Source of the DNA: Tillandsia leiboldiana
Taxonomy: Eukaryota; Streptophyta; Magnoliopsida; Poales; Bromeliaceae
Direction: 5' to 3'
DNA: 64,000 nucleotides
Assembly (NCBI GenBank): GCA_029204045.2
Contig: CM055077.1
Location: forward strand, 3,923,391-3,987,390
This document shows positions 13,411-29,649 of the stretch, piece after piece. Numbering within the stretch: the stretch's first letter is position 1; the number at the start of each line of letters is the position of its first letter. The notes under the pieces are model-generated. The model was not told where the DNA came from, searched no databases, and saw nothing but the letters and a program-made list of their open reading frames with translations. The position numbers and the translations under genes were made by a program.

Positions 13411-14655
13411 TAGGCTAGAATACTATCGATAGCACCAAGCCATTGGTGCTATCAAGTTTTTAGCCGTTGGATGAAAAAATATGCGGTTGGGATTATAGTA
13501 GTCCCCTAGGGTTTACTAGGTGGTTGGTTGAATAGTAAAAATCTTAGGGGACCACTATAATCCCAATCGCATATCTTTTCATCCAACGGCTGAAAACTTG
13601 ATAGCACCAATTGTTTGGTGCTATCGATAGTATTCTAGCCGGACTCTCTCTATATATATATGTATATACATTTATAAAATTATATTAATAATATTACATT
13701 CTATTAGCGGTGTCCATGCCGTGTTCGTATCTTAATTTTTCGAAAAGTTGTCGAGTCGTCGTGTCGTATTTTGTGTCCCGTATTCGTATATGTGGCGTCT
13801 AGTCCGATAATAAATATTGTGAATTCCACGTTGTTTGTGAAACCTACATTCTAGGCTTTTAGCTCATCTGATTTTTGAGCGAAGTAATAGTATCACCTAG
13901 CGGAACAATGGCCAAGGAGACAGTCATGAAACCATGTAGTTTGAGGGGGTTGCTAATAATCTACCAACATTTCCTGCATCATAATCTATAATGTTATTGA
14001 ATCTGCAGAAAATGGGTTTGATCTTGTATCTTTCTACCTTTTCCTGCATGATGTCACTTACTTTAGACTTACATGTCCTCTGCATTCTATTGCAAATTGT
14101 ACACGCAAACCAGATTAGCAACTTCAAAACAAAACGGACCGAACTCGAGCCTAACTTTAATTGTGTTCGAAATCCTAGAAACACTTTGCTCAATAACTCA
14201 ATTTAATCTTTCTGTGTGATCTATCATTATAGTATAAACAGATGCAGTAGGTAATCTTTGGAATCGTATCAGGGGGTCAAGAAAGTCCTAGTGAAACTCG
14301 GGTCGAATGGATCAGCTCTATTTGTCGAAGGGGGGGAACCTATCCGACAACCTGTTATTCCTGCCACCAAAGTAGTCGATACCACCGGAGCCGGTGATAC
14401 ATTCACAGCTGCTTTTGCCGTGGCTCTTGTTGAGGGCAAGCCCATGAAACAATGCTTAAGATTTGCTGGTACAAATAATTCATATTTAATGCTTTGTTTT
14501 GATTTCAAAATTTTTATGTTATAAATAATCCATTTTTTGGAACTTCAGCTGCAGCAGCTTCTCTGTGTGTTCAAGTGAAGGGGGCAATTCCAAGCATGCC
14601 AGACAGGAAATCGGTCGTCGAGCTTCTCCAATCTGTCGCGCTTGAGACTATATAG
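10050..14655 (+). CDS. Ribokinase, predicted organelle-targeted, four exons
   Basis: Exons 10050-10712, 11441-11626, 14273-14468 and 14549-14655 join in frame through GT-AG introns to give 383 aa. PfkB-family sugar kinase: phosphorylates D-ribose to ribose-5-phosphate with ATP, feeding nucleoside salvage and the pentose phosphate pathway. Residues 1-68 are Ser/Pro/Ala-rich and basic with few acids, typical of a chloroplast transit peptide. The catalytic core starts near AIVVVGSANAD (70-80). The substrate motif GGKGANQ is at 105-111, and DTTGAGDTF, with catalytic base Asp325 and anion hole, at 319-327. Length equals bacterial ribokinase plus the leader. Exon 1 is very GC-rich (reads open in three frames), the other exons are not. 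The 3' end faces the CYP72A gene. No defect seen. Targeting is inferred from composition only. Confidence 0.92.
10707..11150 (+). repeat. 113-bp tandem repeat copying the exon 1 splice donor
   Basis: The exon 1 end and donor, GCTCAG followed by GTAATTAGCTC, recur with the last exon-type base at 10712, 10825, 10938 and 11051, exactly 113 bp apart. A fifth decayed unit ends near 11144. Each unit carries TTTTGGTTGGA, AGGATTTTAAGT and GAGAAAGGTTGGATTTT. The array fills most of the first half of intron 1. Confidence 0.93.
12110..12202. mobile_element. Partial TA-bounded MITE, family I (right half)
   Basis: Carries only the right arm of the family best seen at 13413-13640 (GATAGCATAGTAGCC end). 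Lies in ribokinase intron 2. Confidence 0.6.
12221..12761. mobile_element. Palindromic MITE, family III
   Basis: About 540 bp whose two halves are imperfect inverted copies. The left arm has TTTTCGATGATGGAACATT and CGATCGGCTCCGTTAG; the right arm has their complements. It is flanked by TA-rich tracts on both sides and non-coding. A related copy is at 27074-27446. Lies in ribokinase intron 2. Confidence 0.75.
12792..13000. mobile_element. Palindromic MITE, family II
   Basis: Starts AGTAGAGCTTATATAC and ends with the complement, with inner arms TTGTGAATTTTTTACCATGG and its inverted copy. It is embedded in (TA)n. Related copies are at 19108, 20931 and 63311. Confidence 0.8.
13003..13068. repeat. 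(TA)n microsatellite between MITEs
   Basis: About 66 bp of TA repeats joining a family II MITE to a family I MITE in ribokinase intron 2. Confidence 0.95.
13075..13292. mobile_element. TA-bounded palindromic MITE, family I
   Basis: About 218 bp, ends GGCTACTATGCTATCG and its inverted partner CGATAGCATAGCAGCC. Both sides abut (TA)n. More diverged than the copies at 13413 and 19378. A minimal remnant of the same termini (about 37 bp) lies at 13336-13372. Confidence 0.75.
13413..13640. mobile_element. TA-bounded palindromic MITE, family I (complete copy)
   Basis: 228 bp. Starts GGCTAGAATACTATCGATAG and ends with its exact complement. The inner arms (AAAATATGCGGTTGGGATTA and complement) also pair, so the element can form a near-complete hairpin. 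Flanked by (TA)n on the left and a TA-rich tract on the right. Confidence 0.85.
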
Positions 14656-16060
14656 AAATAAACAATTAGGTGATTCTTTTACTTCTTCCTTTCGAAAATA
14701 AATGTACACGCAGTTTCCTCTTTTGAGGATTTGATGTTGGAGTTTGTCTGTATCAGTGTTCAACTTTCAGCCTCAAGGAATGCTCCTTTGAGCAACATTT
14801 TTACCGAAATGGTTGTTGCAATGTGAGTATTTGCTCTTATAATGGTTGAATGAAAAGTGCATTTTGCTGTCTCAGATTGTTATATTATCCAAATTTCGAC
14901 AAACTAGATAGGGTTAATTAGCATAGGCCTGCATCATTCCACATAGTGCTGCGACTTCGCAATCCCGATAAAGTTTCGATCTCATGTTGAATATGTCACA
15001 TTTTTTGGTTGGTGAATCTTTAATGGCTTAGCTTTATACTTAAAAAGTTCTAGTGTAGTAATGCGGTGGTTATTCGCTCTAAGCTTATAAGAAATCGGAA
15101 AAACGTTCAAATATTACTTGAATTATGGACCATTTTTGAGTCGGTTATTCAAATTTTCATAATTTTGATTCTACCATCCAATCTAATTTTTTAATTTGTT
15201 TGATTTGGATCAGCCAATGGTAGTTTGACTTTAAACTTTTAAGCCACTTATATTAATAAATTTATAATTGCAAGAGTTGTATAATATATATACTAACTAA
15301 ATCTGTAAAATTAAACGCACTCAAAATTTGAAGTCAAAATATCGTTGATTGATTTAAATTAAATAAATTAAAAGGTTGGATAATAAAATCAAAATTGAAA
15401 GAAACTACAGTTCTATACATTTTAACCTAAAGAAACTGAAGCATTATCAGCTATAAGCTTACAATCTAGTGTTGCAGCAGTAGAATTTATGCAGCATTCC
15501 ATCTTGTCTATTCTGTCTCACCAAAATGCATTGGAATATAAGAGCAACTACTACAGAGATTTGTTGCCAAAGTTGTTATTTTCAAATAGAACTCATTCAA
15601 GTTTATTAATACTGCAAAAGGAAAATGTTTCTCATTTTAATAGGAGCACCAGAGAAAAGTTTTTGCCAGAGAAAATCTCTTCTTTACTCTCCTCTGTGCA
15701 AAGTAAAGAGTACTATGAACTAATCATGACCCCAAACAACTCAACCCCTAAAGCTTTTGTAGAGCCCAAGAGTGTATCATTATCTGTGTAAATAGGATTG
15801 ATGCATCAAAATTAAAGTTCAGAGTCATCTCTAATTAGTAATGAATAAAGAAATATAGAGAAAACCATGAAAATATTTGTAATTTAGATCATGCTAATTT
15901 TCAGAATGTAGGATCAATCTAGGTGTAAAGTGTACCAAAAATAGGTAGTAAAGCTAGTTATGAGTTAACATAACTAGTTATATTTGCCATTACACATGTA
16001 TCTTTTCTGCAATTCACACAAGCCCAGTTTCATATGTGTGTTCGAGCACGGCGAAATCGA
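14656..16060. other. Region between convergent ribokinase and CYP72A genes
   Basis: About 1.4 kb holding the two 3' UTRs. It is duplicated, with changes, at 27960-28140 and 59732-60764. A 303-bp open frame at 15489-15791 is shared in sequence, but in the copy it is broken by a TAG. No gene is called. Confidence 0.5.
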
Positions 16061-20717
<4,657 letters not shown>

Positions 20718-20835
20718 GGCTGGTAATGAGAGGGTTAGGAGGAGAGAGCAAAGTGTGTTGGACTTAAATAGCCCACATCACTTAAATAGCCCACATCCGT
20801 ATCTTGTGGCCGGCGCTGAGTCACGCTCGAAATGA
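20718..20835 (-). promoter_or_regulatory. Probable CYP72A core promoter and leader
   Basis: Upstream of the start codon the minus strand has two copies of GGGCTATTTAAGT, about 20 bp apart (plus-strand ACTTAAATAGCCC near 20763 and 20783). These are TATA-like and sit 40-70 bp from the ATG. Inference from position and sequence. Confidence 0.5.
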
Positions 20836-20930
20836 CGGAAAATTAAGACGCTGTGTTCGTGTATTCTGTGAGGATTACATATGGATACATTTCTTCTGTA
20901 ATTTAATCGATAATATAATATTATAAAAAA

Positions 20931-21142
20931 TAAAATTTATATATTTTTTAAAATATAAGTTTAATTATATTTATAAATTTTTTATTATTAAATTTGTATT
21001 AAAATTTATAGTTTTATAAAATTAATTAAAAAGAGAGAAAGAAAAAATATACAACACAAATTTTAATACAAATTTAATGGTAAAAAATTTACGAGCATAT
21101 TTTTTGCTTATGCTTTTTAAAATATATAAGCCTTACTCTATT
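20931..21142. mobile_element. Decayed family II MITE
   Basis: AT-drifted version of the 12792-13000 family: TTTATATATTTTTTAAAATA left, the complementary AAAATATATAAGCC right, with inner TTTTTTATTATTAAATTTG and TAATGGTAAAAAATT arms. Confidence 0.6.
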
Positions 21143-21729
21143 ATAAATATTGTGTTCGTTAGTTTTAACAATGTTTTTGGTTTGAATTATTTTGCAATTA
21201 TTATATATTGATTATCATCGGTCATTAGTATTACTCTAAAAATATTAATGGGTATAGATATTTTATATTACTTATATCAGGTTATTTTGTATATTGTATA
21301 AAATTGTAAATTTATTTTTTGGTCCCTTCAAAAGTTTTTAATATGTTATTTTTAAGTTTTAAATGGTTAAATTTAAATTTTAAATTTTAAATGGTTAAAT
21401 TTATGTTTAAAATTTTAAATTTTTAGATTTTATTTTATATAAAAAAATATAAATTTTATATTTTTTTCATATTTTAACTTTATATTGTTTGTTTATAAAT
21501 TAATTCGAGTGCTAATTATATTAAATTATAATTAAGTACAAAATAATATTAAGTATGGTCACAACAATAATTTTGAAATTAATTATACTTTATTATTATT
21601 ATGATTACTAAATTCTATAAAATAAGATAAATATCATAATTTTAATTTATATATATTATAATTTAATATTATATTATTATATTAAACTAAATAAATAATA
21701 CAATATTAATAATAATCTGATTTAGAGTC

Positions 21730-21827
<98 letters not shown>

Positions 21828-22179
21828 TTATATCAAAATTAACTTATTTACATAACGTACGTGAATCAAAAACATCCTAAATGAATTACTTGTATATTTC
21901 TAATAGTTTGAGCTTTCGAAATTAATAAATAACACTAATATTTTGACAAAATATTTGATATTAATAAAGATAATTAATCTCTGACCGACCTTGAGCGGTT
22001 GTTTGGTTAAGAAGATTTAATAATTGATAACCCAGATCGAAGTTTGAAGTCTAGTATATATTTTTTGAAGTGAACAAGATGGGTTGTTTACTAATTTTTT
22101 TTTGTTGGCTAAAAATTAATTCGATAGATGATTTTTGAAATTTTAAATTTGAAACCTACTTGATTCTTATTTTAGATTT
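21143..22179. other. AT-rich intergenic DNA with a long (TA)n tract
   Basis: Strongly AT-rich, no coding signal. A (TA)n tract of about 94 bp lies at 21732-21825. Confidence 0.6.
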
Positions 22180-22457
22180 GACATCCTCATCAGTTCAAAA
22201 TTATTAGGCGATGTGAGATTTGTTTCGTTAGACTTATCATTCAGATCCTCTCAGTCAAGACTCATCACATACTTTCGGCTGATAATTAGCTCTGATACTA
22301 AATATAATAATCCAACCCGCTAGTAATAATAATAACTCATTAAATTCAAACCACCGGCTCAAAATACTTAAATTTAATTATTATTATTATTAATGTTCAT
22401 ATTTTTTATATACTTAATTATAATTTTATTTTCATTCTATAAAATTATTTGGATGTT
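22180..22457 (-). mobile_element. Decayed TRIM relic (same family as 17539-18011)
   Basis: Aligns with the interior and one LTR of the intact TRIM: GACATCCTCATCAG for GACGTCCTCGTCAG, AGCTCTGATACTAAAT for GGCTCCGATACCAAAT, then a drifted LTR ending GATGTTACA. Differences are mostly C-to-T or G-to-A. The other LTR is missing. Confidence 0.8.
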
Positions 22458-22573
22458 ACACATTAAAAGTTTCAAATTGGAAACCAAAGGTTACAAGTCA
22501 TGTATTTAATTAATAGGAATAGCCTGAGATAATGCTAGTTAATATTATTTTACATCGGGTACGTATTTACAAA

Positions 22574-22745
22574 GGAAAATGCTACTTATACACCCGTAAG
22601 GGGTGTACATCTCACACCCTCATCCATCTAAGGGTGGGGGTGTGATGAGGGGTCACTTGATGTGACCCGTAAAAAACATCGACACTATTAAATGGGTGAA
22701 GGTGTAGGATGTACATCCCTTTCGGGTGTACATGTAACATTACTC
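22574..22745. mobile_element. MITE with 9-bp target duplication
   Basis: 172 bp. Inverted ends: GAAAATGCTACTTATACACC against the complement of GGTGTACATGTAACATTACTC. Flanked by ATTTACAAA at 22565-22573 and 22746-22754. A 9-bp duplication fits a Mutator-type MITE. The interior has further inverted GGGTGTGA and TGTGACCC blocks. Confidence 0.8.
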
Positions 22746-22759
22746 ATTTACAAAAAGGG

Positions 22760-25265
22760 TTGATACGATACTCCCAAAGTTCCCATCAAAATCATACTTT
22801 ATTATTATTATTATTATTTGTGGGCATGTAGGTTAAAAGAGTATCACTAACTCATTAGTATTATTTTAATAAATATTATAAATATTTATAATATTCTCAA
22901 TAAAATAATTAAAGCATTGTACCTTTCAGTGTAATAATATATAAAATTTGCACATAATATCAATTTAAATATATTTAATAAGACAGTTTTATTAATAAAT
23001 AAATAATTTAACTTCTTAAATTTTAGAAATTATATTTGTTGTAATTGTATATCAATTTTACAAGCCTAAACCCCTAACAAATTGCTCATTACAAATAGAA
23101 CATAAATTGTGGCACTAGTGAAATGAGTTTTATTTATTTATTTATTTTTTGAAGTATATGTAATATAATTAGCATAGTCATATTTACTAAACTTGGCCAA
23201 CTTTAGTCCAAATTTTAGTGAAAATTAAAAGTTGGGTTTGCCAATTTTTTGAGATGATTTGGTTAATTCTTTGCGTGAGAAAATATATGTACGAAAATGA
23301 GAGAAAGCGATGAACGATCGGAGCAGATCAAATGACTCAAGCAATTACGTCACATACTTTGGAGCAAAGTTTATAAAAAGAGTGCCTTCAAGATTATTTT
23401 GCAAAGATTTTACTGTCGCAAGAAGCATAAATTTTGTGGCTTCTAGGTGATTTAATTTGCTCCATAATTTTTAGAAAAATATATTTTTTTTTAAAAAAAT
23501 GGTAAGATATTGTTTGATTCGGAAATAAATTTTTTTTAGTTATTTTCGGAGTAGGTATAATTTCGAAAAATAGAAATAAGATTAATTTTATGTTTGAATA
23601 AAAATTAGATTATTTTTAAAAATAAAAAAAAATAGTGTTTTAATAGTTAAATGGGAACAATAGAAATAAGAGTAATTATAGTTTTTAAATAATAATATTT
23701 TATATAATTAATTAACATTAAAATATTAATTAAATAATATTTTAATAAATTAATTAATTAATCATGAATACTATTAGATAATCATAAATATTAATTAGTA
23801 ATTAGGATATTAATTAATCATGAGTACTGTTAATTAATAAATTAACTAGCTATAAATAATTTAATAAATTAACAAATTAATTTAATAAATTAATAGATTA
23901 ATAAATTAACAAATTAATTATTTATATTGGCCAAAATATTAATTGGTTAATCAATATATATTGGTCAACTATAAGTTGTTTAGTTAATAAAAAAGCAATA
24001 ATGAATTAGATATTTATACATGCAAACAGAATTATAACATTCCTAGCTTGTCCTCAATCCTCAACAATTTGTGAGTAAAATAAAAAATATTAAATATCTG
24101 CCTTTCACATTTGAAATCTTATTTTTTTTTGAATTTTTGTCGGTGTAGAAGCTTCGGTGAAAAAATATTGTTGAAAAATAAAAGTAAAAGTAAGACCAAA
24201 CAGGCTATGTATATTTTACTTTGTTTCCTAATAAAACAAAGTTAGAAAAGTTGGTATGTTTGAATGCAAAACTTCACGAGAAATGAATTGATATGAAATT
24301 TGTGTTTTATATCTAAAACTCTGCGTGTTTAATGACTGATATAAAATTGAGAAAAAATAAGTCAAGTTGGAAAATTATTAGAAAAAGCATCAAAGAATTG
24401 GTACTGTAACTTTTTTGGCCCTTAGATAAATCCTTTTGATCGGTAGATTATGAACAATAGAAGGACGTACATTACAGTAATTGTGTTTTATTATATCAAT
24501 TAAAATTGCATTGGAAATAAATTATTGCAAAATATGTTTTATTGCAATTGTCTGTGTTCTTGTGATAATACAAATTATATTATTTTGTCATTTATTGATA
24601 CAAGATTTATAGCAACCAATTGCATTTGTTGCAAAAAGTCATTATTGCAATTAATAACCATCAATTTGAAACAATGTTTACTAGTCAAATAGAATAGATT
24701 TTTAACGGTGCCACAATGAGCCACCATTGTTGACTTTCAATTTAATGGCCAAAAAGATTGATCAAGGGCAAAAAAAACTTTATAGCGTCAACTCCTCGAT
24801 GCTTTTGAAAGTAGTATAGCTCAATTTAGAAAAAAAATTAAAATACAACAGAAAAAGAAATAGAGAGAATGATTCGGAGAGTGTATGAAGATGGTATTAA
24901 TCATGTTCTTCATCTATTTAATATTTTTTCTTTGTTTTTTTAAAGAATCGGAAGTTTGGTCCCTACAATCTTGTGCTGAGTTCCTCTGCGAAGGTTGGAG
25001 CTCCGCTCTTTCCCTCTCACAAAAGAAGCTAAAATTTTAATCTTTTTTTTTTTGTTTTCTATCTGATCAAAAATTTTGAGCCGACTGATCCAATAAAACA
25101 ACTCAAAGGATAAAGAAGCATCATATTATAATCTTGTTACAAATCTAGATATTTTTTTGTGGGCCAAAAGTGTATGGTGCTCGAGTTTTAGATATAGATA
25201 TCGAAAAATATTGGGGTCCAACCCTAGCTTGGCCCAAAACCATCCACAATAATCTCACAATCTTA
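22760..25265. other. AT-rich intergenic DNA, nothing recognised
   Basis: About 2.5 kb, very AT-rich, with stretches of TTAATTAATTAA-type simple sequence (23700-23950). I see no gene or well-bounded element. Confidence 0.55.
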
Positions 25266-25269
25266 AAAT

Positions 25270-26079
25270 TGTTGAAAATCTAGTACTCGTTCCGGTACCA
25301 GATTTTGTGATCCGCAACCCGCTTCGGTACTGCCTAGTGTTGGAATTCCGCAATGAAAGTATCAAATCGAATTTTTATCATAAACCCATCCCCTCAACAA
25401 AAACTAGAACCAACACAGCCACAAAGAGAAAAAAAACCAAAACAGAAAATACCAGTTAAATAAGATTTATTAACTAAGAGAAGAATTATACCGACTCCTC
25501 TTCTATAATATAGTAGCTTCAACTCGAGCCATCCGCCTAATTCTCTCTCACCCTTCTTTCTTCTATAAATCTTGAAAATTTCTATCTTTGAACACATCCA
25601 TACATGTATCTAAAATTATGAACATCTTGGTCATGCCATATGGACGAGCTAAACCCTAACCCCCACCATATTATATGGGTGTGGCTAAATCCTAGCCCCC
25701 ACCATATCATATCGGTGAGGCTAAATTCTACCACCACTATCGTGTTATATGTATGGGTGTGGCTAAACTCTATCACAACCACCATATTTTATATGTATGG
25801 GTAAACTCTACCACCACCGCCGTATCATATGGGTGTGGCTAAATTCTACCACCACCGTGGATGTGGTTAAACTTTACCACCACCGTGGGTGTGTTTAAAT
25901 CTTACAACCACCGAAAAATAATAGCACATATACTATATTTATACCTTATATCAAAAGCTATTCAAAGTATAGTCTAAATAAAATTTTACTCTAATTAATA
26001 TTTAAATCTTAACAAATTTATCTTTAACAAATTTAAATATTAATCTTAATTCAACTGTAAATCTAACCAAATTCTAACA
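25270..26079 (-). mobile_element. Solo LTR related to the element at 48325-49903
   Basis: Starts TGTTGAAAATCTAGTACTCG and ends AATTCTAACA, matching both ends and most of the body of the 660-bp LTRs at 48325 and 49243. It is longer because a GTGTGGCTAAATCCTAG-type unit is repeated about seven times (25660-25900). No clear target duplication was found. Confidence 0.75.
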
Positions 26080-27070
26080 AGGACAATGAAAAGAATTAGA
26101 CGCAAATGGCCATTTAAACTTCATTGTGCGGAGCTATAGTGACTTATAAAACATGCCTCTCAACCGGGCGGAGATGAAGTCAGTCTTTTTTGTTGTATTG
26201 GATCACATGCACACATCTTCACAACCACACTATAATAAAATTATGCTATAATGATATTTTTAAGTGTTTCTAAAATTTAAAAAAATACCGCTAACAAAAA
26301 TATCGATACTTATAAGTAGTATCGCTATATGTACATTCGTTAGGGTGTATAGCGATACATTATTATAATATGTTATAAAAATGTGTCACTATAACCTAAT
26401 TTTGGATATAGATAAAATATAGATAGACCACTTGTACAAAAGTATTCCAAAGATATATCTCTATAATCTAATTTTATTATAGAGCCAGTACAATAGCGTA
26501 GCACAAGATGTAGCTCAAGATGTAGCTTCAAATTACTTCCAAATCATGCCCCTCAACCTTAGAAAATTTAAAATTACACTCCACGGTGCTTTAAGATTTG
26601 CGCACGTTAACTCAAAGCCATCACTTAAAATTTGAAGGGCACTATTTACATTTATGTAGTAATAAAGTTTGTATGGAAATGATGGCCCATGCCCATTATT
26701 CTTTGTATAATGAATACTTGGCCCAAGACTCTATAGGCCTGGTCCACTGGATTGGGCCAATCAAAACAATTTCCTAGTCGCTAATGGATGGGGCCAATGC
26801 CCAAAAACTGTACCCTGAACCCGGTACATATATAGAACACAAAAGCACACACTTCGCCTGCTGAATGTAAATGGATATGTGTTGTATTTTAACTAACTTA
26901 AATTATAAATAACATGATAGACTAAATTCAAGCGGCAAATCTTTTTTTTTTTTTTTTTTTTTAAAAAAAAGCAGAGTAAATTCTCTGCAACCCTGAGTGT
27001 AGAATTTCTTAGACTTTTTACAATTCTTTTTTTTTTTCTTCCTTTTCTTGGGTTTTATTTGGGCTAATAT
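26080..27070. other. AT-rich intergenic DNA with a possible CACTA-type scrap
   Basis: No genes. Around 26228-26480 an AT-rich stretch starts CACTATAATAAAATTATG and contains inverted TATAGCGATAC and GTATCGCTATA pieces, resembling short CACTA derivatives, but both ends cannot be fixed. Confidence 0.35.
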
Positions 27071-27073
27071 CAA

Positions 27074-27446
27074 TAAGTAGTAAACAGCTCGGTCTACTAC
27101 CGATTTATTTCGATGATATAGCCTCCAAATCGATGATTGACACTGCTAAAAGATCTAGAGTTTAGATCTCGTTTTAAATAGTTAAAAAAAATTTCCAACA
27201 AAAATTCAGCTTATTTGAATTTTTTTATACCGTTCAACGAGCAAATGCACCGTACCGACCAATAAAATTATAAATACTATGACTCTTTGATAGTTCGGTT
27301 AGTAATATCGAAAGATCATAAAATTTAATTTTTAGATAGTTTAAATATTTTAAATTATTTTCATTAATATCGATCGTCGACTTGAAAGCACTATCATCGA
27401 AAACAAATCAGTAGTAACTCAAGCCGTTTACTACCAATAGTAGACC
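27074..27446. mobile_element. Palindromic MITE, family III
   Basis: Inverted arms: AGTAGTAAACAGCTCGGTCT and TTATTTCGATGATA on the left, their complements (TATCATCGAAAACAA, GCCGTTTACTACC) on the right. Related to 12221-12761 through the central TTTCGATGAT arm. Confidence 0.65.
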
Positions 27447-27730
27447 AGCAAAACTATATACATATATCATAGGGTCTATGAATACCAAAAAAAAAACACC
27501 TAAAACCCTTCTATAGCGCAATTCAAATTTCAAACACGGGATACAAGACCTTTAGACCGAGTACCTTATAACACACACCTTATGTTTAGTCGCAATCAGA
27601 GTTATTGCACGACGAATGTGGAACTAAATTTACAATACTTTTATTTTTCTTTGATTAAGTTGTATCAATTAATGGCATATACAATTGTCCACTCTTGAAT
27701 CATGTCAAATTAGAACTTATATATCAGGAA

Positions 27731-28140
27731 TTTGAGGGCAAGCCCATGAAGCAATGCTTAAGATTTGCTGGTACAAATAATTCATATTTAATGCTTTGTT
27801 TTAATTTCAAAATTTCTATGTCATAAATAATCCATTTTTTGGAACTTCAGCTGCAGCAGCTTCTCTGTGTGTTCAAGTGAAGGGCACAATTCCAAGCATG
27901 CCCGACAGGAAATTCGGTCGTCGAGCTTCTCCAATCTATCGCGCTTGAGACTATCTAAAAATAAACAATTAGGTGATTCTTTTACTTCTTCCTTTCGAAA
28001 ATAAATGTACACGTACTTTCCTCTTTTGAGGATTTGATTCTTTTACTTCGCAGTCTTCGATCTCATGTTGAATATGTCACATTTTTTGGTTGGTGAATTT
28101 TTACTGGCTTAGCTTTAGACTTAAAAAGTTCTAGTGTAGT
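27731..28140 (+). pseudogene. Ribokinase 3' fragment (duplicated)
   Basis: Matches 14431-15055: the end of exon 3, intron 3, exon 4 and part of the 3' flank. Exon 4 has a 1-bp insertion (GGAAATTCGG for GGAAATCGG) and the stop codon is altered (CTATCTA). About 245 bp of the 3' flank are deleted. There is no upstream ribokinase sequence, so it cannot be functional. The copia 5' LTR follows directly. Confidence 0.93.
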
Positions 28141-28232
28141 TGTTGGGTTTAGTGATATTAAATTCATCCATTATCCTATTTAGTTTATTTTGGGTTTAGT
28201 TTAATAATTCATGTAGTGGGCTAATTGGTATT

Positions 28233-29609
28233 TGTTGGGGTAAAAAAAATTATATAAAAAAAAGGGAAAAAAATTATGGTCGGTCCGTATATTTTTAAGC
28301 TCAAAATTTTTAATATATTAATAGGTCATTTGTGAATACAAGCTTAGGCCATTTACGAACACAAGTTTATGGGTCTCATCAAAGTTCCGTCAATTTTTGT
28401 TTTATCTATCAAATCAGTCGGATCCTATTTTTCTGCCCAGCGGGCCTTACATTATAGTCAACTTATTGTTTAAAAATTTAATTTCAAAAATTATGTTCAA
28501 ATTGAATTTTAAATTTTGAATTTTCAACTAAATTTTAAAGCATCTCTCAACGGGCTTATCCAAACTCATATTTCATTCGAAATTCAAATTTTTAATCAAA
28601 TTTCAAAATATCTCTCAAACGCCACCTGTACCCAAATTTAAATTTTGAATCCAATCGAAATTCCTCATGCATCAATTATCTCAAACACATTTATCCAAAT
28701 CTTCAACCACATTTTAAAATATCTCTTAATTGACTTACCCAAACTTGCCTATATCTTGTTTTGAACTTTTGAATCTAAGCAAATTCCCTCGTTCGTTAAC
28801 CGTTCAATTTTGAAATTTGAACAAAACCTTTTAATTTTAAAATTCGAACATATTCAATTTTAAAATTTGAAATTTGAAATTTGAAATTTGAATATAACAA
28901 TTTCCCCAACGTATTCAAATTTGAACCACGTATTTTTCTCAACGAACCCACATTCCCCACACACGTCGTTCCTTCAACAAACCCATATTTGCTCGCCAAT
29001 CCCGTAACAAATCCGAACAAACCCATGCGACATCTCTCACTCCCCAATATAAATAGAAAAAAATAGAAAGAAGAAGGGGGAGAGGATTATTTTTTTTGTG
29101 GATAACAACGCAATTCCACCAAAACCTCCCAAAACCTCTCAGATTTTTATGTATTGAGGTGGTTCGGATTTGATGCTACTAGAAAGTATGAGGTGGCTAA
29201 GTCCTATATGTATTAGGATTGGCCGAGTTTGATATGTTTTTTTTTTTTTTTTACTCTAGTTATATGCGATAGAGTAAAAGATTGACTAACCCTAAGTATA
29301 TGCATTAGGATTAGTTGAGTTGATTTGGTTTCTACCCTAGATATATGTGCGAGAGTAAAAGGTTAACTACACCCTAAGTATGTGTATTAGGGTTAGTTGG
29401 GTTGGTTTGGATGAACTCTAAGTATATATGTTAGAGCTCGATCGAATTGGATTTGGCTAAATTCTAAGTATATGATTTAGAATCTAATCGGTTTGAATAT
29501 AATTTTGCCTTAATTTTATGTATTAAGGCGATGAGATTGAATGAGTTTTGGGTTTTATTTATGGATTGAATGAGTTTTGAATTTTTTATTTGTGGATTGA
29601 ATCAGTTTT

Positions 29610-29649
<40 letters not shown>

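Noticed and set aside
11790..13800. One large element with the MITE cluster nested in it (GTCTGTGTCAGAC-like left, GTGTCGTATTTTGTGTCC right)
   Set aside because: Both pieces have a GTGTC-rich style, but they do not align as inverted or direct repeats well enough to claim a bounded element.
15489..15791. 100-codon open frame downstream of CYP72A
   Set aside because: The duplicated copy has an in-frame TAG at the Leu-Leu-Phe region and no family is recognised; it overlaps the probable 3' flank of the P450 gene.
23510..24205. Possible larger MITE (ends TGTTTGATTCGGAAAT and GACCAAACAGGC)
   Set aside because: The ends pair over only a few bases and no target duplication was found.
26228..26480. 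CACTA-type non-autonomous element
   Set aside because: A left end like CACTATAATAAAA is suggestive, but the right end and 3-bp duplication could not be placed; kept only as a remark.
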